Assembly: GCA_026169575.1 (NCBI GenBank)
Contig: JAPFCT010000270.1
Span: 1 to 27,559 of the forward strand
Direction of reading: 5' to 3'
Length of the DNA: 27,559 bases
Source of the DNA: Faecalimonas sp.
Lineage (GTDB): Bacteria; Bacillota_A; Clostridia; Lachnospirales; Lachnospiraceae
The position numbers were made by a program, and so were the translations under genes. Each line of letters starts with the position of its first letter. The first letter of the stretch is position 1. Shown one piece after another: positions 15,837 to 23,567 of this stretch. Below the pieces are notes generated by a model. It was not told the DNA's origin and made no database searches. It worked only from the letters and a program-made list of their open reading frames with translations.

Positions 15837-17267
15837 CTATAAGAGTAGATCTTCCAGTTTTTTAATCATTTCTTCTTCCGGATAGAATAGTTCATCATTC
15901 ATCGTCTCAAAAAAGTCCTGGAATGCGAAGAGAAGTCCGGGTTCCTCGATGTTTAAGAAGACATTTTCTTCTGATTCGGGATTGACAAACAGCAGGTATC
16001 CGGAATTTTGTCCGATAAAAATGTTTGCACCATAAGGAATACTGCCGATAGATTTTTTTAACATCTTATATTGGAACTGGTCTTTGAGAGCCAGCATTTG
16101 CTGAATCAGAAAGATACAGTCGTGTTTCTCAAAAGGTCTGTAAATTTCTTTTGGATATTCCACAAAACGTCCGGTGTCTAAAAATCTTCTGACCCCATCT
16201 TCGGAAAAAATGAAAACAGATTTTGATTTTTCATAGCGTTTTTTCAGGCTTTGCTGATGTTCCCAAAAGAGCGGGAGCAGGGTGTCTCTGTCTATGAAAT
16301 CTGAAATCAGATACTTTTCAAGGAATGATGGCGGCAGCAGGTGTGACAGACACGGAGTCATCTGGAAGGAATAGTCTGAGCCTGCAGATTCTGACAAGAT
16401 TGAGCCGGTGCAGGCAAGCATGGCGAACGGATCACAGACTTTTTTCAGAAGAGGCTTTGCAGAAGCTTTGTATTCCTGGAAAATATTGTGGAAAAAAGTA
16501 ACCATCTCCGGCTGTTTGAAAACCAGACCTTTCTGGTAATCGCTGGATAATAAGACTGCATGGCTGCTTGTCAGTACCATGTAGGGAAACAAGTGGTATG
16601 CATTGGACTGCGACAAAATATTATCATAGTAATAAAAACTTTCATATGGATAATTGCAGCTATACAGTGGAAGAATGGTCTGCAGGCAATGCAGATTGTA
16701 ATCTTTTCTTGAAGGTGTTATCTGACTGGTGCTGTTCATGCAGAGAATGTGAGTTACTGAGAATGTGGCAGCACTTTGTCTGATATGTGATAAAAAATGG
16801 ATGACAGTTGTAAAGTCCGGCTGGACCAGCAGATGAATCTGCCCTTTTTGTACTCCCGTCTCTTTTAATAAGATGGAAGTCAGACAATGCTGGATTTCGC
16901 TGCTGCCTGATAATGCAGCAACGTCAGGCAGGTTGTCTGCAAAATTGGTAATCGTATAATGCATAGGAATTGAGGAAGTATTTTCTGCAAAATTAGTCAG
17001 AAAATGCATGACATATTTCCGGCGGTAGTAGTTATCTGCCCCTGCAAGAGTGATTTGATAGGCTTCCAGTAATTCTTCATGTTCCAGCGGCGTCAAATGG
17101 ATAAATTCAGAAATCTGCTCCACTGTAAAAATGCTGGACGGCGTCCGCTTACCGCGGAGAATCTTATAAAGAGAAGAGCGGTCGAGACCGCAATACCGGG
17201 AGAGTGCATAAACCGGAATATCTTTATCATGAATATAGTCTGATAATAGTTCAGAAAACTTTGACAT
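15837..17267 (-). CDS. Large XRE-type helix-turn-helix regulator, 476 aa
   Basis: Probable DNA-binding regulator in the cytosol. The N-terminal 60 residues form an XRE/Cro-type HTH: YIHDKDIPVYALSRYCGLDRSSLYKILRGKRTPS, split here as ALSRYCGLDRSSLYKI (about 22-37, helices 2-3) and LRGKRTPSS (38-46). The remaining 400 residues are unlike any family I can name, have no membrane helix and contain many aromatic residues; perhaps they sense a ligand. The frame is open to 17333, but the ATG at 17267 is chosen because AAGGAGG (17277-17283) lies 9 nt upstream, whereas it abuts the ATG at 17276 directly. It is divergent from the FHA-ABC genes (278 bp between starts), so it may control them. Its promoter carries a G9 tract and may be phase-variable. 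Confidence 0.85.
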   Translation of the reverse strand: MSKFSELLSDYIHDKDIPVYALSRYCGLDRSSLYKILRGKRTPSSIFTVEQISEFIHLTPLEHEELLEAYQITLAGADNYYRRKYVMHFLTNFAENTSSIPMHYTITNFADNLPDVAALSGSSEIQHCLTSILLKETGVQKGQIHLLVQPDFTTVIHFLSHIRQSAATFSVTHILCMNSTSQITPSRKDYNLHCLQTILPLYSCNYPYESFYYYDNILSQSNAYHLFPYMVLTSSHAVLLSSDYQKGLVFKQPEMVTFFHNIFQEYKASAKPLLKKVCDPFAMLACTGSILSESAGSDYSFQMTPCLSHLLPPSFLEKYLISDFIDRDTLLPLFWEHQQSLKKRYEKSKSVFIFSEDGVRRFLDTGRFVEYPKEIYRPFEKHDCIFLIQQMLALKDQFQYKMLKKSIGSIPYGANIFIGQNSGYLLFVNPESEENVFLNIEEPGLLFAFQDFFETMNDELFYPEEEMIKKLEDLLL

Positions 17268-17303
17268 AGAGTACATCCTCCTTAAGTGTAAAATTGCCAT
17301 ATC

Positions 17304-17333
17304 ATTATACCCCCCCCCGAAAGAGTCAGTCAA
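17304..17333 (-). promoter_or_regulatory. Promoter of the XRE regulator with a poly-G spacer
   Basis: On the minus strand: -35 TTGACT (17328-17333), 18-bp spacer, perfect -10 TATAAT (17304-17309). Half of the spacer is an uninterrupted run of nine G immediately before the -10 box. Loss of one G would give the optimal 17-bp spacing. The leader to the ATG is about 30 nt. Confidence 0.8.
17310..17318. repeat. Homopolymer C9 (G9 on the minus strand)
   Basis: Nine consecutive C on the plus strand, between the -10 and -35 boxes of the regulator promoter. I saw no comparable C or G run elsewhere in the window. Such tracts change length by slipped-strand mispairing, and sequencing can also misread them. 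Confidence 0.9.
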
Positions 17334-17468
17334 TAATAAAATACTTTTTCTTATTATCTTTTAAGTGAGAAATATTCTGGAAATTATTTTGAGTAGAATT
17401 TTGGAAAAATAAAAGACAGAAGAAATAAAAATAAGTAATAAAAGGCTGTCCACATTGCGAGCCACACA

Positions 17469-17497
17469 TTGAAAGGGGAGAGGGAAATCAGTAAAAT
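17469..17497 (+). promoter_or_regulatory. Candidate promoter for the FHA-ABC/zinc-ribbon operon
   Basis: -35 TTGAAA (17469-17474), 17-bp spacer, -10 TAAAAT (17492-17497), 48 bp before the ATG at 17546. The region between the divergent promoters (17334-17468) is AT-rich and has no other clear motif. Confidence 0.55.
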
Positions 17498-17545
17498 AAA
17501 GTAGAAAAATGGGAAATAGTCTAAAAATAAAAGGAAAAAGAGAAA

Positions 17546-19849
17546 ATGAGGACACTGACGATCATAGATACATCCAGCAGACTGCAGGAAATCCGGCTGG
17601 ATGATTATGGAAAAAACAGACTGGTCATTGGAAGGAAAGAAGAACTGTGTGATATTGTGATCTCAGATTCTATTATGTCAAAAGTACATGGAACATTTTT
17701 CTTTCAGGGAGAGAGGACGGTGTATGCAGACTGCAGAAGTAGTAATGGAACTTACATAGAAGAGCCGGGACAAAAAAGACTTCTCAATGAGCAGAACGAC
17801 TGTGTTGAAGTGTATGATAAGGCAATTTTTCGGATTGGAAGTCTGAAAAATCCAAATAAAATGGTTTTGATGCTATACCGTAATGCAGAAGAAAATGAAG
17901 TTTGGAAAAATCAGATATTAGGAGAGAAAACTGTTCATATTGGGCGGGCAGAAGGAAATGAAATTGTTTTAAAACATCCCGGAATCTCAAAGTTACACTG
18001 TCAGATCCGAAAAGAAAACGGAAATTATGTTCTGTATGACAATGACAGTGCAAACGGAGTTATGGTAAATGGGAGGACAGTAAAAAATCAGGCTGTTTTG
18101 AAAGATAAGGATATGATACAGATCCTGGATCATCAGCTTTGTTTTTCTAATCAGTGTATTTACTATACATCAAAGGTGCAGGGAATTTCCCTTCGTGCCT
18201 GCGGCATCAATAAATTTGTCGGCAGAGGAAGGAAACGCAAGCAGATTTTAAAAGATGTAAATTGCGAGATCCGGGGAAATGAGTTTGTGGCAATCATAGG
18301 AGGATCCGGTGCAGGAAAAACAACACTGATGAATGCCGTCAGCGGGTTTGAGCCAGATTTTGAAGGAAAAGTCTTCTGCAATGGAATTGATTTGAAAGAG
18401 CAGTTTCACAACTTAAAGAATGTAATTGGATTTGTTCCGCAGCAGGATATTATTTATGAAAATCTGACTTTGAAGCGGATGCTTTATTACACCGCCAGAC
18501 TGAAAATGCCGAGGGACACACTGGCATCTGAAATTGACCAGAGAATCCGGGAAGTGCTTCAAATGGTAGATTTGGAGGAACATAAGGAGACTTATATCCG
18601 GAAGTTATCAGGAGGACAGAAGAAACGGGCGAGTATCGCAGTAGAACTTCTTGCCGACCCGAAATTATTCTTTTTAGATGAGCCGACTTCCGGGTTGGAT
18701 CCGGGTACAGAAAAGAACCTGATGCTTACGTTAAGCAGGCTGTCAAAGGAGCAGGACAAAACGATCATTATGGTTACACATACAACTCAGAACCTGCATT
18801 TGTGTGACAAGGTAATTTTTATGGGACCGGGAGGAAGGCTTTGCTTTTGTGGAAATGTCAATGAGGCAAAACGATTTTACGGAACAGATGATCTTGTCAA
18901 CATTTATAATATGATTGCAGAAAATCCGGAGGAGTGGGCAGAACGGTTTGCCGCATACAATCCGGTTGCCAAGATTCAGATCAGTTCCAATACAGCAAAA
19001 GGAGAAACATTAAAGCCGAAGAAGGAATCGGCTTTTCGACAGTTTCGGATCCTTCTGTGCAGATATGCAGAATTAATGAAAAATGACTTTTACCGCTTAG
19101 CGGTGCTGCTTTTGCAGCCGCTGTTAATTGCAGCGCTGTTGTATGTAGTTGCTGATAAGCAGATTTTTGAAATTTATGAGAGTACGAAGTCGATGTTGTT
19201 TGCCCTGAGCTGTTCGGGCATCTGGATTGGATTGTTTAATTCGATTCAGGAAATCTGCAAGGAGCGTGTGATTTTAAAACGAGAATATATGGCAAATCTG
19301 AAGCTGCCGGGGTATGTATTGTCTAAATTTGTACTTCAGGCAATTCTCGGGTTTGTGCAGGCAGCGCTGCTGTCGTTTGTCTTTTTAAAACTGACTGGGA
19401 AGATGAAAAAAGGAATTTTTTTCGCACAGTTTGATATAGAAATCTTTTTAACCGTCTGGCTGACAGTTCTCGCGGCAGTCACAATGGGATTTGTCATTTC
19501 TTCGATGGTCAGAACCGGAGATAAAGCGATGGCGGTCGCGCCGTTTGTGCTGATTATTCAGCTTCTTTTTTCGGGAATCCTTTTTACACTGAAGGGCGCC
19601 GGGGAAGTAATCTCTTATTGTACCATCAGCAGATGGTCGGTAGAGTCTCTTGGAAGTATCGCAAAGCTCAATAAGCTGGAATTAAAATTACAGAAGGACT
19701 ATCCGATGCTGGAGCATGAGGCAGAAGCGTTTTTCCGGGTGACAAAAGAGCATGTATTACAGTCCTGGATGATTCTGGCAGGGATGACGGTATTATTTAT
19801 AGGAATCAGCATTTTATTATTAAAAAATATAGCAAAGGACCGGAGATAA
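17546..19849 (+). CDS. ABCG-like ABC transporter with two N-terminal FHA domains
   Basis: A 767-residue fusion: two phosphothreonine-binding FHA domains, an ATPase and a membrane domain. FHA1 (about 22-95) has IGR (28-30), S45/H48 (SKVHG) and SSNGT (65-69). FHA2 (about 125-195) has IGR (132-134), S148/H151 (SKLHC) and SANGV (168-172); both keep the ligand-binding residues. The ATPase (215-440) has Walker A GGSGAGKTT (252-260), Q-loop near 299, signature LSGGQKK (354-360), Walker B LFFLDEP (374-380) and switch H412. About six membrane helices follow (515-535, 548-566, 590-615, 632-654, 661-682, 740-760). The order ATPase-membrane domain is that of ABCG half-transporters, so it probably works as an exporter dimer. 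Substrate unknown. The Shine-Dalgarno is weak (AAGGAAAAAG). First gene of the cluster; the next starts 2 bp after its stop. Confidence 0.92.
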   Translation: MRTLTIIDTSSRLQEIRLDDYGKNRLVIGRKEELCDIVISDSIMSKVHGTFFFQGERTVYADCRSSNGTYIEEPGQKRLLNEQNDCVEVYDKAIFRIGSLKNPNKMVLMLYRNAEENEVWKNQILGEKTVHIGRAEGNEIVLKHPGISKLHCQIRKENGNYVLYDNDSANGVMVNGRTVKNQAVLKDKDMIQILDHQLCFSNQCIYYTSKVQGISLRACGINKFVGRGRKRKQILKDVNCEIRGNEFVAIIGGSGAGKTTLMNAVSGFEPDFEGKVFCNGIDLKEQFHNLKNVIGFVPQQDIIYENLTLKRMLYYTARLKMPRDTLASEIDQRIREVLQMVDLEEHKETYIRKLSGGQKKRASIAVELLADPKLFFLDEPTSGLDPGTEKNLMLTLSRLSKEQDKTIIMVTHTTQNLHLCDKVIFMGPGGRLCFCGNVNEAKRFYGTDDLVNIYNMIAENPEEWAERFAAYNPVAKIQISSNTAKGETLKPKKESAFRQFRILLCRYAELMKNDFYRLAVLLLQPLLIAALLYVVADKQIFEIYESTKSMLFALSCSGIWIGLFNSIQEICKERVILKREYMANLKLPGYVLSKFVLQAILGFVQAALLSFVFLKLTGKMKKGIFFAQFDIEIFLTVWLTVLAAVTMGFVISSMVRTGDKAMAVAPFVLIIQLLFSGILFTLKGAGEVISYCTISRWSVESLGSIAKLNKLELKLQKDYPMLEHEAEAFFRVTKEHVLQSWMILAGMTVLFIGISILLLKNIAKDRR

Positions 19850-19851
19850 CA

Positions 19852-20337
19852 ATGAATGTATATTTAGGTGGATGGAGAAGAAAAAATGAGGTGTATATCC
19901 CGCTGATTCAGAGTGAGGGATTTTCAGAAGATGTGATAATCCGCAGACATATTCCGCCGGCAGTACCACAGCCGGATCTGCGGGCAGCAGTCATGGCGTC
20001 AGGGGAAGATGAAACTGTCCTGGTACAAAATGCAGGAGAGGTACGCACTTTTTTAAAGAGAAAGAAAAACGGTGAAGTAATAGAGATTTTTAAGCCGGAT
20101 TTTGTAATCGGAAAATCAGAAGAGGCAGATTATATGATCAAAGATAATCCGACGATCAGCCGGAAACATGTCAGAATTACCCACAGAAGAGACGGGGACT
20201 GGATAGAAGATCTGCAGTCGGCAAATCACAGCTATCTGAATGGAAGAGAGATCACAGAGAAGATTCCACTTTTGGATGGAATGACGTTTCGTCTGTCCAG
20301 CGATGAGGAATTTGTATTTATGGTCAGAAGAGGATAA
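19852..20337 (+). CDS. Small FHA-domain protein, 161 aa
   Basis: Cytosolic adaptor-like protein. The N-terminal 75 residues have no fold I recognise but contain DETVLVQ (53-59), a threonine motif of the kind bound by FHA domains after phosphorylation. The FHA domain (about 80-158) shows IGKSEEADYMI (86-96), S103/H106 in SRKHVRIT and SANHSYLNG (123-131). The arginine usually contacting the phosphate (IGR) is lysine here, and the usual NG after SA is NH, so binding may be altered. The ATG follows the transporter stop by 2 bp, with the ribosome-binding site CGGAGA inside the transporter gene, indicating translational coupling and joint function. It might bridge phosphorylated partners to the transporter; no kinase is encoded in the window. 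Confidence 0.85.
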   Translation: MNVYLGGWRRKNEVYIPLIQSEGFSEDVIIRRHIPPAVPQPDLRAAVMASGEDETVLVQNAGEVRTFLKRKKNGEVIEIFKPDFVIGKSEEADYMIKDNPTISRKHVRITHRRDGDWIEDLQSANHSYLNGREITEKIPLLDGMTFRLSSDEEFVFMVRRG

Positions 20338-20357
20338 GCACAGAGGGAGGAAAGGGA

Positions 20358-21251
20358 ATGAAGGAGAACTTAAAGAATATAGAAGCGTTGCTCCTGATAG
20401 GAACACTGGCATTGATCTTTATGCCATTAATTGATTTAAAGCTTGTTGAAATATCAACTTTGGATATTTTAAAGCTCACATTTGATGAAGGACAGGCAAG
20501 TGATGAAATAGGTATGTATGGTCTGGGAATTATGATAATCATTTTAATAATATGCCTTGGGGCAGTATTTACAGCAATGTCTAAAGGAAGAGAGGCACAT
20601 ACCGGAGCAATTTTGAGCAGTGTTATAGATAATGTGCTTGTGTTTGGAATCTGCCTGGCATTTAAAGGAAAAGTAAACGAACTGGGGATTGATATTCCTT
20701 TTATAGATATCGGTGATTATGTTAATTTTAGTTCATCGACGATTATGCTATGGCTCTTGATGCATATTGCAGTGATCGGTCTTGCGTGTTATGCATTAAA
20801 TTCTGAAAAGGCAGAAGCGGAAGCAAAAGCGAGGGAGTCTGTCAGAGAACCGCTGTTTTTGAATGAAATGCCACAGCATAGGGAACCGCAGAGGACAGAA
20901 ACAGTTCCGTCAGGAAGAAGTCAGCAAACTTTTGACAATTTGAAATTTTATGGAGCAGTGGCAGGAGAATCCGGGATGTTTCAAAATATGGCATATCCTC
21001 TTCAGGAGCGTCAGGAACTGTTTTTTCAGTGGACGGAAGGACAGATCACAACAGAGCTTTATAAGAGTCAGGAAAGTCTGGCAGGAATTTATTTTATTCC
21101 GGAATATCAGGAATACTGTGTCGAGGTGTTTGCGCGTGTAAGCGTATTTTTAGAGAGTGGACAACCGCTTGGCAAGGACAGACGGTATTATCTTCCGAGA
21201 GGAACCAGAATTTATATGAAAGACGATCAGGGTATGTTCAAACTGGCATAG
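20358..21251 (+). CDS. Four-helix membrane protein with a degenerate FHA-like C-terminal domain
   Basis: A 297-residue protein of no named family. The N-terminal half has about four membrane helices (about 8-25, 54-73, 83-102, 128-148). A polar linker follows (150-190), then a cytosolic beta-rich domain (about 192-297). That domain ends VFLESGQPLGKD...YYLPRGTRIYM...GMFKLA, the pattern of the last strands of clostridial FHA domains (TFL.dG..L....LPRGt.IYL....F.L). It lacks the R, S-R-H and NG residues that bind phosphothreonine, so I read it as a non-binding or altered FHA fold. AGGGAGG precedes the ATG, and the gap to the FHA gene is 20 bp. It may couple the FHA/ABC pair to the membrane. Gene is certain, function unknown. 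Confidence 0.8.
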   Translation: MKENLKNIEALLLIGTLALIFMPLIDLKLVEISTLDILKLTFDEGQASDEIGMYGLGIMIIILIICLGAVFTAMSKGREAHTGAILSSVIDNVLVFGICLAFKGKVNELGIDIPFIDIGDYVNFSSSTIMLWLLMHIAVIGLACYALNSEKAEAEAKARESVREPLFLNEMPQHREPQRTETVPSGRSQQTFDNLKFYGAVAGESGMFQNMAYPLQERQELFFQWTEGQITTELYKSQESLAGIYFIPEYQEYCVEVFARVSVFLESGQPLGKDRRYYLPRGTRIYMKDDQGMFKLA

Positions 21252-21275
21252 GGATGAGCAAGTGACAAAAGAGAT

Positions 21276-21314
21276 TATACGGTTACAGCAAGCATGGAAA
21301 ATCGTAACCGTATA
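21276..21314 (+). repeat. Perfect 11-bp inverted repeat between genes of the cluster
   Basis: TATACGGTTAC (21276-21286), 17-nt loop, GTAACCGTATA (21304-21314). Only A-rich sequence follows, so it is not a standard terminator for the plus strand. It could be an RNA processing/stability hairpin or a protein-binding site splitting expression within the cluster. Confidence 0.65.
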
Positions 21315-21350
21315 GAAAAAACCAGATTTCAGAGAGCGAGGAAAGAAAAA

Positions 21351-21623
21351 ATGGATGCAAACGATAAGACAGTGTTAGTAAATGATGAAAAGTCAGCAGG
21401 GCAGGGAACTGAACTGGAACAATTATATCTGCAGCTTGGAAAGACCTATTATGAAGGGAAATTTGAAGATCCGCTTCCGGAGCTTCTTCCGATTTTTGAT
21501 AAAATTACAAGAATCAGAAAGCAGTATCAGCCTAAGCCCGCACATCCAGTCTGTGCAGGATGCGGTATGCCGGTGGAGGAAGAGGCAGTATTTTGCGGGA
21601 ACTGTGGATACCGGTTAAAATGA
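21351..21623 (+). CDS. Small zinc-ribbon protein, 90 aa
   Basis: Cytosolic protein with an N-terminal DKTVLVN motif (residues 5-11, T7 candidate FHA ligand), a helical middle (YLQLGKTYYEGKFEDP, 27-42, then a helix ending IRKQYQ) and a C-terminal four-cysteine zinc ribbon, CAGC...CGNC. No enzyme activity can be inferred. The frame extends up to an ATG at 21294, but that start lies in the inverted repeat and has no ribosome-binding site; the ATG at 21351 has GAGGAAAG 7-10 nt upstream. It may be a scaffold linking FHA domains with the zinc-ribbon proteins downstream. Confidence 0.8.
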   Translation: MDANDKTVLVNDEKSAGQGTELEQLYLQLGKTYYEGKFEDPLPELLPIFDKITRIRKQYQPKPAHPVCAGCGMPVEEEAVFCGNCGYRLK

Positions 21624-21676
21624 TAATCTTTTAAACTTCAGGAAGTTAGAACTATATTACAGAAAGAGGAAAAAAG

Positions 21677-22783
21677 ATGTATTGTGAACACTGTGGAACA
21701 GAGAATGCCAGGCAGGCAAAATTCTGTAAGTCATGTGGGGCGTCTCTGAAACAGAGTAACGAAATTACTGTGAAGAAAAAGCGAAAGAAGGGTATTTTTC
21801 TGGTATTATTTGCAGTAATCATTCTGGTGGTAGCTGCTGGGTATGTTGTATTGCAATACCTTAAAAAAGAGAAAGAAATCCAGAACAATATACAGGCTGG
21901 ACAGAAGTATCTGGATGAAAAAGAGTACGAAGAAGCAGAGGAATGCTTTCAGAAAGTGATCAAGAGCGATCCTGGGGAAATGAAGGCTTATCAGGGACTG
22001 GCAGAGATTTACGAGGAAATGGAAGAGTACGAGAAAGCGCTGGAGATGTATGAAGATGCATTTGCACAGGCAAAAACTCCGTCAGAAGAGATGAAACGGA
22101 AAGAAGAAGAACTGGCTTTGCGGGCTGAGAAGTTCTATGAAGAGCAGGAAAAAAAGCAGATTGTAGTTGATGAATTAGAAGAGGGCTATTATTCTAAGGA
22201 AGCTCCAAAGGAAAATATCAGTGTTTCTCTGATTAAGGATTATCAGGAAATAATGTGTGCCACAATCGAATATAGCCGGGGAGATAGTTCGGAACAAGTA
22301 TATTTTGAGTGGAAAGACGGCAATTTCTGTCAGATTACAAGTACAGAAGATGATGCCTATGAAATCTTTCTGGAGCAGGATGGAACGGATCTTGTATTAT
22401 CATTGAAAAAAGAGAGTGAAAATATCTTTGAGGAGGTAATCCTGCAAAAACGGAAATATCTGAATTATACCAATGCCATATTAGGGTTAAAAAACTATCT
22501 GGAGGAAAAGAAATTTACAATGCTTTCAGATACAGAGACGTATGTTTTGCCGACAAATGAAAATAGAAGTCTTTATAATGAAATGATTCAAATACCAATT
22601 AAAAGAGCAGGAGAGAAAGAAACAGCGTATTACGCATTGGTGACGACAAAAGCATTTGAGGAATCAGGATACGTTGCTATCTATTCAGAAGAAGATATGA
22701 AAGAGATTACTGCAGAAGACAGTTTTTTGGGAAAGGAACCACTGGAAGAGTTCAGTATCTATGAATATTATGAGTTCGAATAA
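21677..22783 (+). CDS. Zinc-ribbon, single-pass membrane protein with TPR-like region, 368 aa
   Basis: Order of parts: N-terminal zinc ribbon (C3, C6, C17, C20), basic linker, one membrane helix (about 39-61), then an outside part beginning with TPR-like helices (about 70-132: YEEAEECFQKVIKSDP, then AYQGLAEIYEEMEEYEKALEMYE in two turns). A charged coiled segment to about 160 and a beta-rich C-terminal domain of unknown family follow. The basic residues before the helix put the ribbon in the cytosol and the C-terminus outside. AGAGGAAAAAAG precedes the ATG. It shares its design with the 625-aa protein at the end of the cluster, and the two are probably paralogues. Function unknown; the TPR part suggests protein contacts at the cell surface. 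Confidence 0.85.
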   Translation: MYCEHCGTENARQAKFCKSCGASLKQSNEITVKKKRKKGIFLVLFAVIILVVAAGYVVLQYLKKEKEIQNNIQAGQKYLDEKEYEEAEECFQKVIKSDPGEMKAYQGLAEIYEEMEEYEKALEMYEDAFAQAKTPSEEMKRKEEELALRAEKFYEEQEKKQIVVDELEEGYYSKEAPKENISVSLIKDYQEIMCATIEYSRGDSSEQVYFEWKDGNFCQITSTEDDAYEIFLEQDGTDLVLSLKKESENIFEEVILQKRKYLNYTNAILGLKNYLEEKKFTMLSDTETYVLPTNENRSLYNEMIQIPIKRAGEKETAYYALVTTKAFEESGYVAIYSEEDMKEITAEDSFLGKEPLEEFSIYEYYEFE

Positions 22784-22838
22784 TTGATATCAGATCAACT
22801 GATACGAAACAGAAGAAAAATCAGGAGGAAGACAGAAC

Positions 22839-23495
22839 ATGGCTTTTTTAGATGACTTTGATAAAAAACTTACAACATTAGGTCAGGGAGCGATCCAGAA
22901 AACGAAGGATGTGACAGATTCAGCAAAGTTATCTTCTGCGATCAAGTCACTGGAAGCACAGAAGAAGGATGCTTTTTCTGCACTTGGCTCCATCTATTAC
23001 AGTGTTCATAAGCAATACGGCGGAAGTGTCGGGAAAGAAGCAGATCAGGTAATCAGAAGGATTGCAGAATTAGAACAGCAGATCATGGAGAAAAAAGATC
23101 AGATCCAGAAGATAAAAGGGACAATTTATTGTCCAAATTGTAATGCGGAAGTTCCGGCAAAATCAACATTCTGTAATATCTGTGGAAGCAGGATCGGAGC
23201 ACAGAATCTGATTAATATGCCGGCGCAGGGGGTGTCAGCTATTCCATTTCAGACAACTGGTGCGGCAAATGCAGGGGGAGCATATGTAGCGCAAAAGTGT
23301 ACGCAGTGTGGTGCAAATCTGTCAGAGGGGCAGTTCTTTTGTACAAATTGTGGGAAGAAAGTAGAAACGGATACAGTACTATTGCAGACAATGAAAGAAA
23401 CAGTAATGCCGGAGGAAAAAGAATTCTGTACAAATTGTGGGACGGAAGTTCAAAAGACACAGCGTTTCTGTACAGCATGTGGTATGAAGTTATAA
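22839..23495 (+). CDS. Cytosolic protein with coiled coil and three zinc ribbons, 218 aa
   Basis: No membrane helix. Residues 1-95 are helical, with a coiled coil (about 35-95, EAQKKDAFSALGSIYYS then IRRIAELEQQI). Three four-cysteine zinc ribbons follow: C98/C101/C112/C115, C154/C157/C168/C171 and C197/C200/C211/C214. A G/A/Q-rich linker (121-150) separates the first two. Between ribbons 2 and 3 lies ETDTVLLQ (177-184, T179), similar to the threonine motifs in the FHA and 90-aa proteins. AGGAGG precedes the ATG. Ribbons 2 and 3 share a 16-bp identical DNA stretch with each other and with the ribbon of the next gene, suggesting duplication. Likely a scaffold; no catalytic site seen. Confidence 0.85.
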   Translation: MAFLDDFDKKLTTLGQGAIQKTKDVTDSAKLSSAIKSLEAQKKDAFSALGSIYYSVHKQYGGSVGKEADQVIRRIAELEQQIMEKKDQIQKIKGTIYCPNCNAEVPAKSTFCNICGSRIGAQNLINMPAQGVSAIPFQTTGAANAGGAYVAQKCTQCGANLSEGQFFCTNCGKKVETDTVLLQTMKETVMPEEKEFCTNCGTEVQKTQRFCTACGMKL

Positions 23496-23567
23496 GAGAA
23501 GACAGACGATAGATGAAGGTGAAACGATTGAAAAAGAACAAAAAACAGTATTGTACAAATTGTGGGA
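23340..23567 (+). repeat. Three copies of a 16-bp sequence in zinc-ribbon codons
   Basis: TGTACAAATTGTGGGA occurs at 23340-23355, 23427-23442 and 23552-23567, each encoding CTNCG in frame. The second and third lie in different genes, 125 bp apart. Confidence 0.9.

Noticed and set aside
15805..15885. 26-codon plus-strand ORF (MYACYLQTC...) as an intact small toxin
   Set aside because: It is not convincingly hydrophobic, is rich in serine and lies mostly antisense to the 3' end of the regulator gene. At most it is a remnant.
17310..17318. C9 run as a pure sequencing artefact
   Set aside because: The tract's exact length may be uncertain, but its position between two near-consensus promoter boxes is unlikely to be chance, so it is kept as a finding with the read-level check stated.
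21294..21350. Upstream ATG for the 90-aa zinc-ribbon protein
   Set aside because: It has no Shine-Dalgarno and lies within the inverted-repeat loop. The ATG at 21351 has a good ribosome-binding site.
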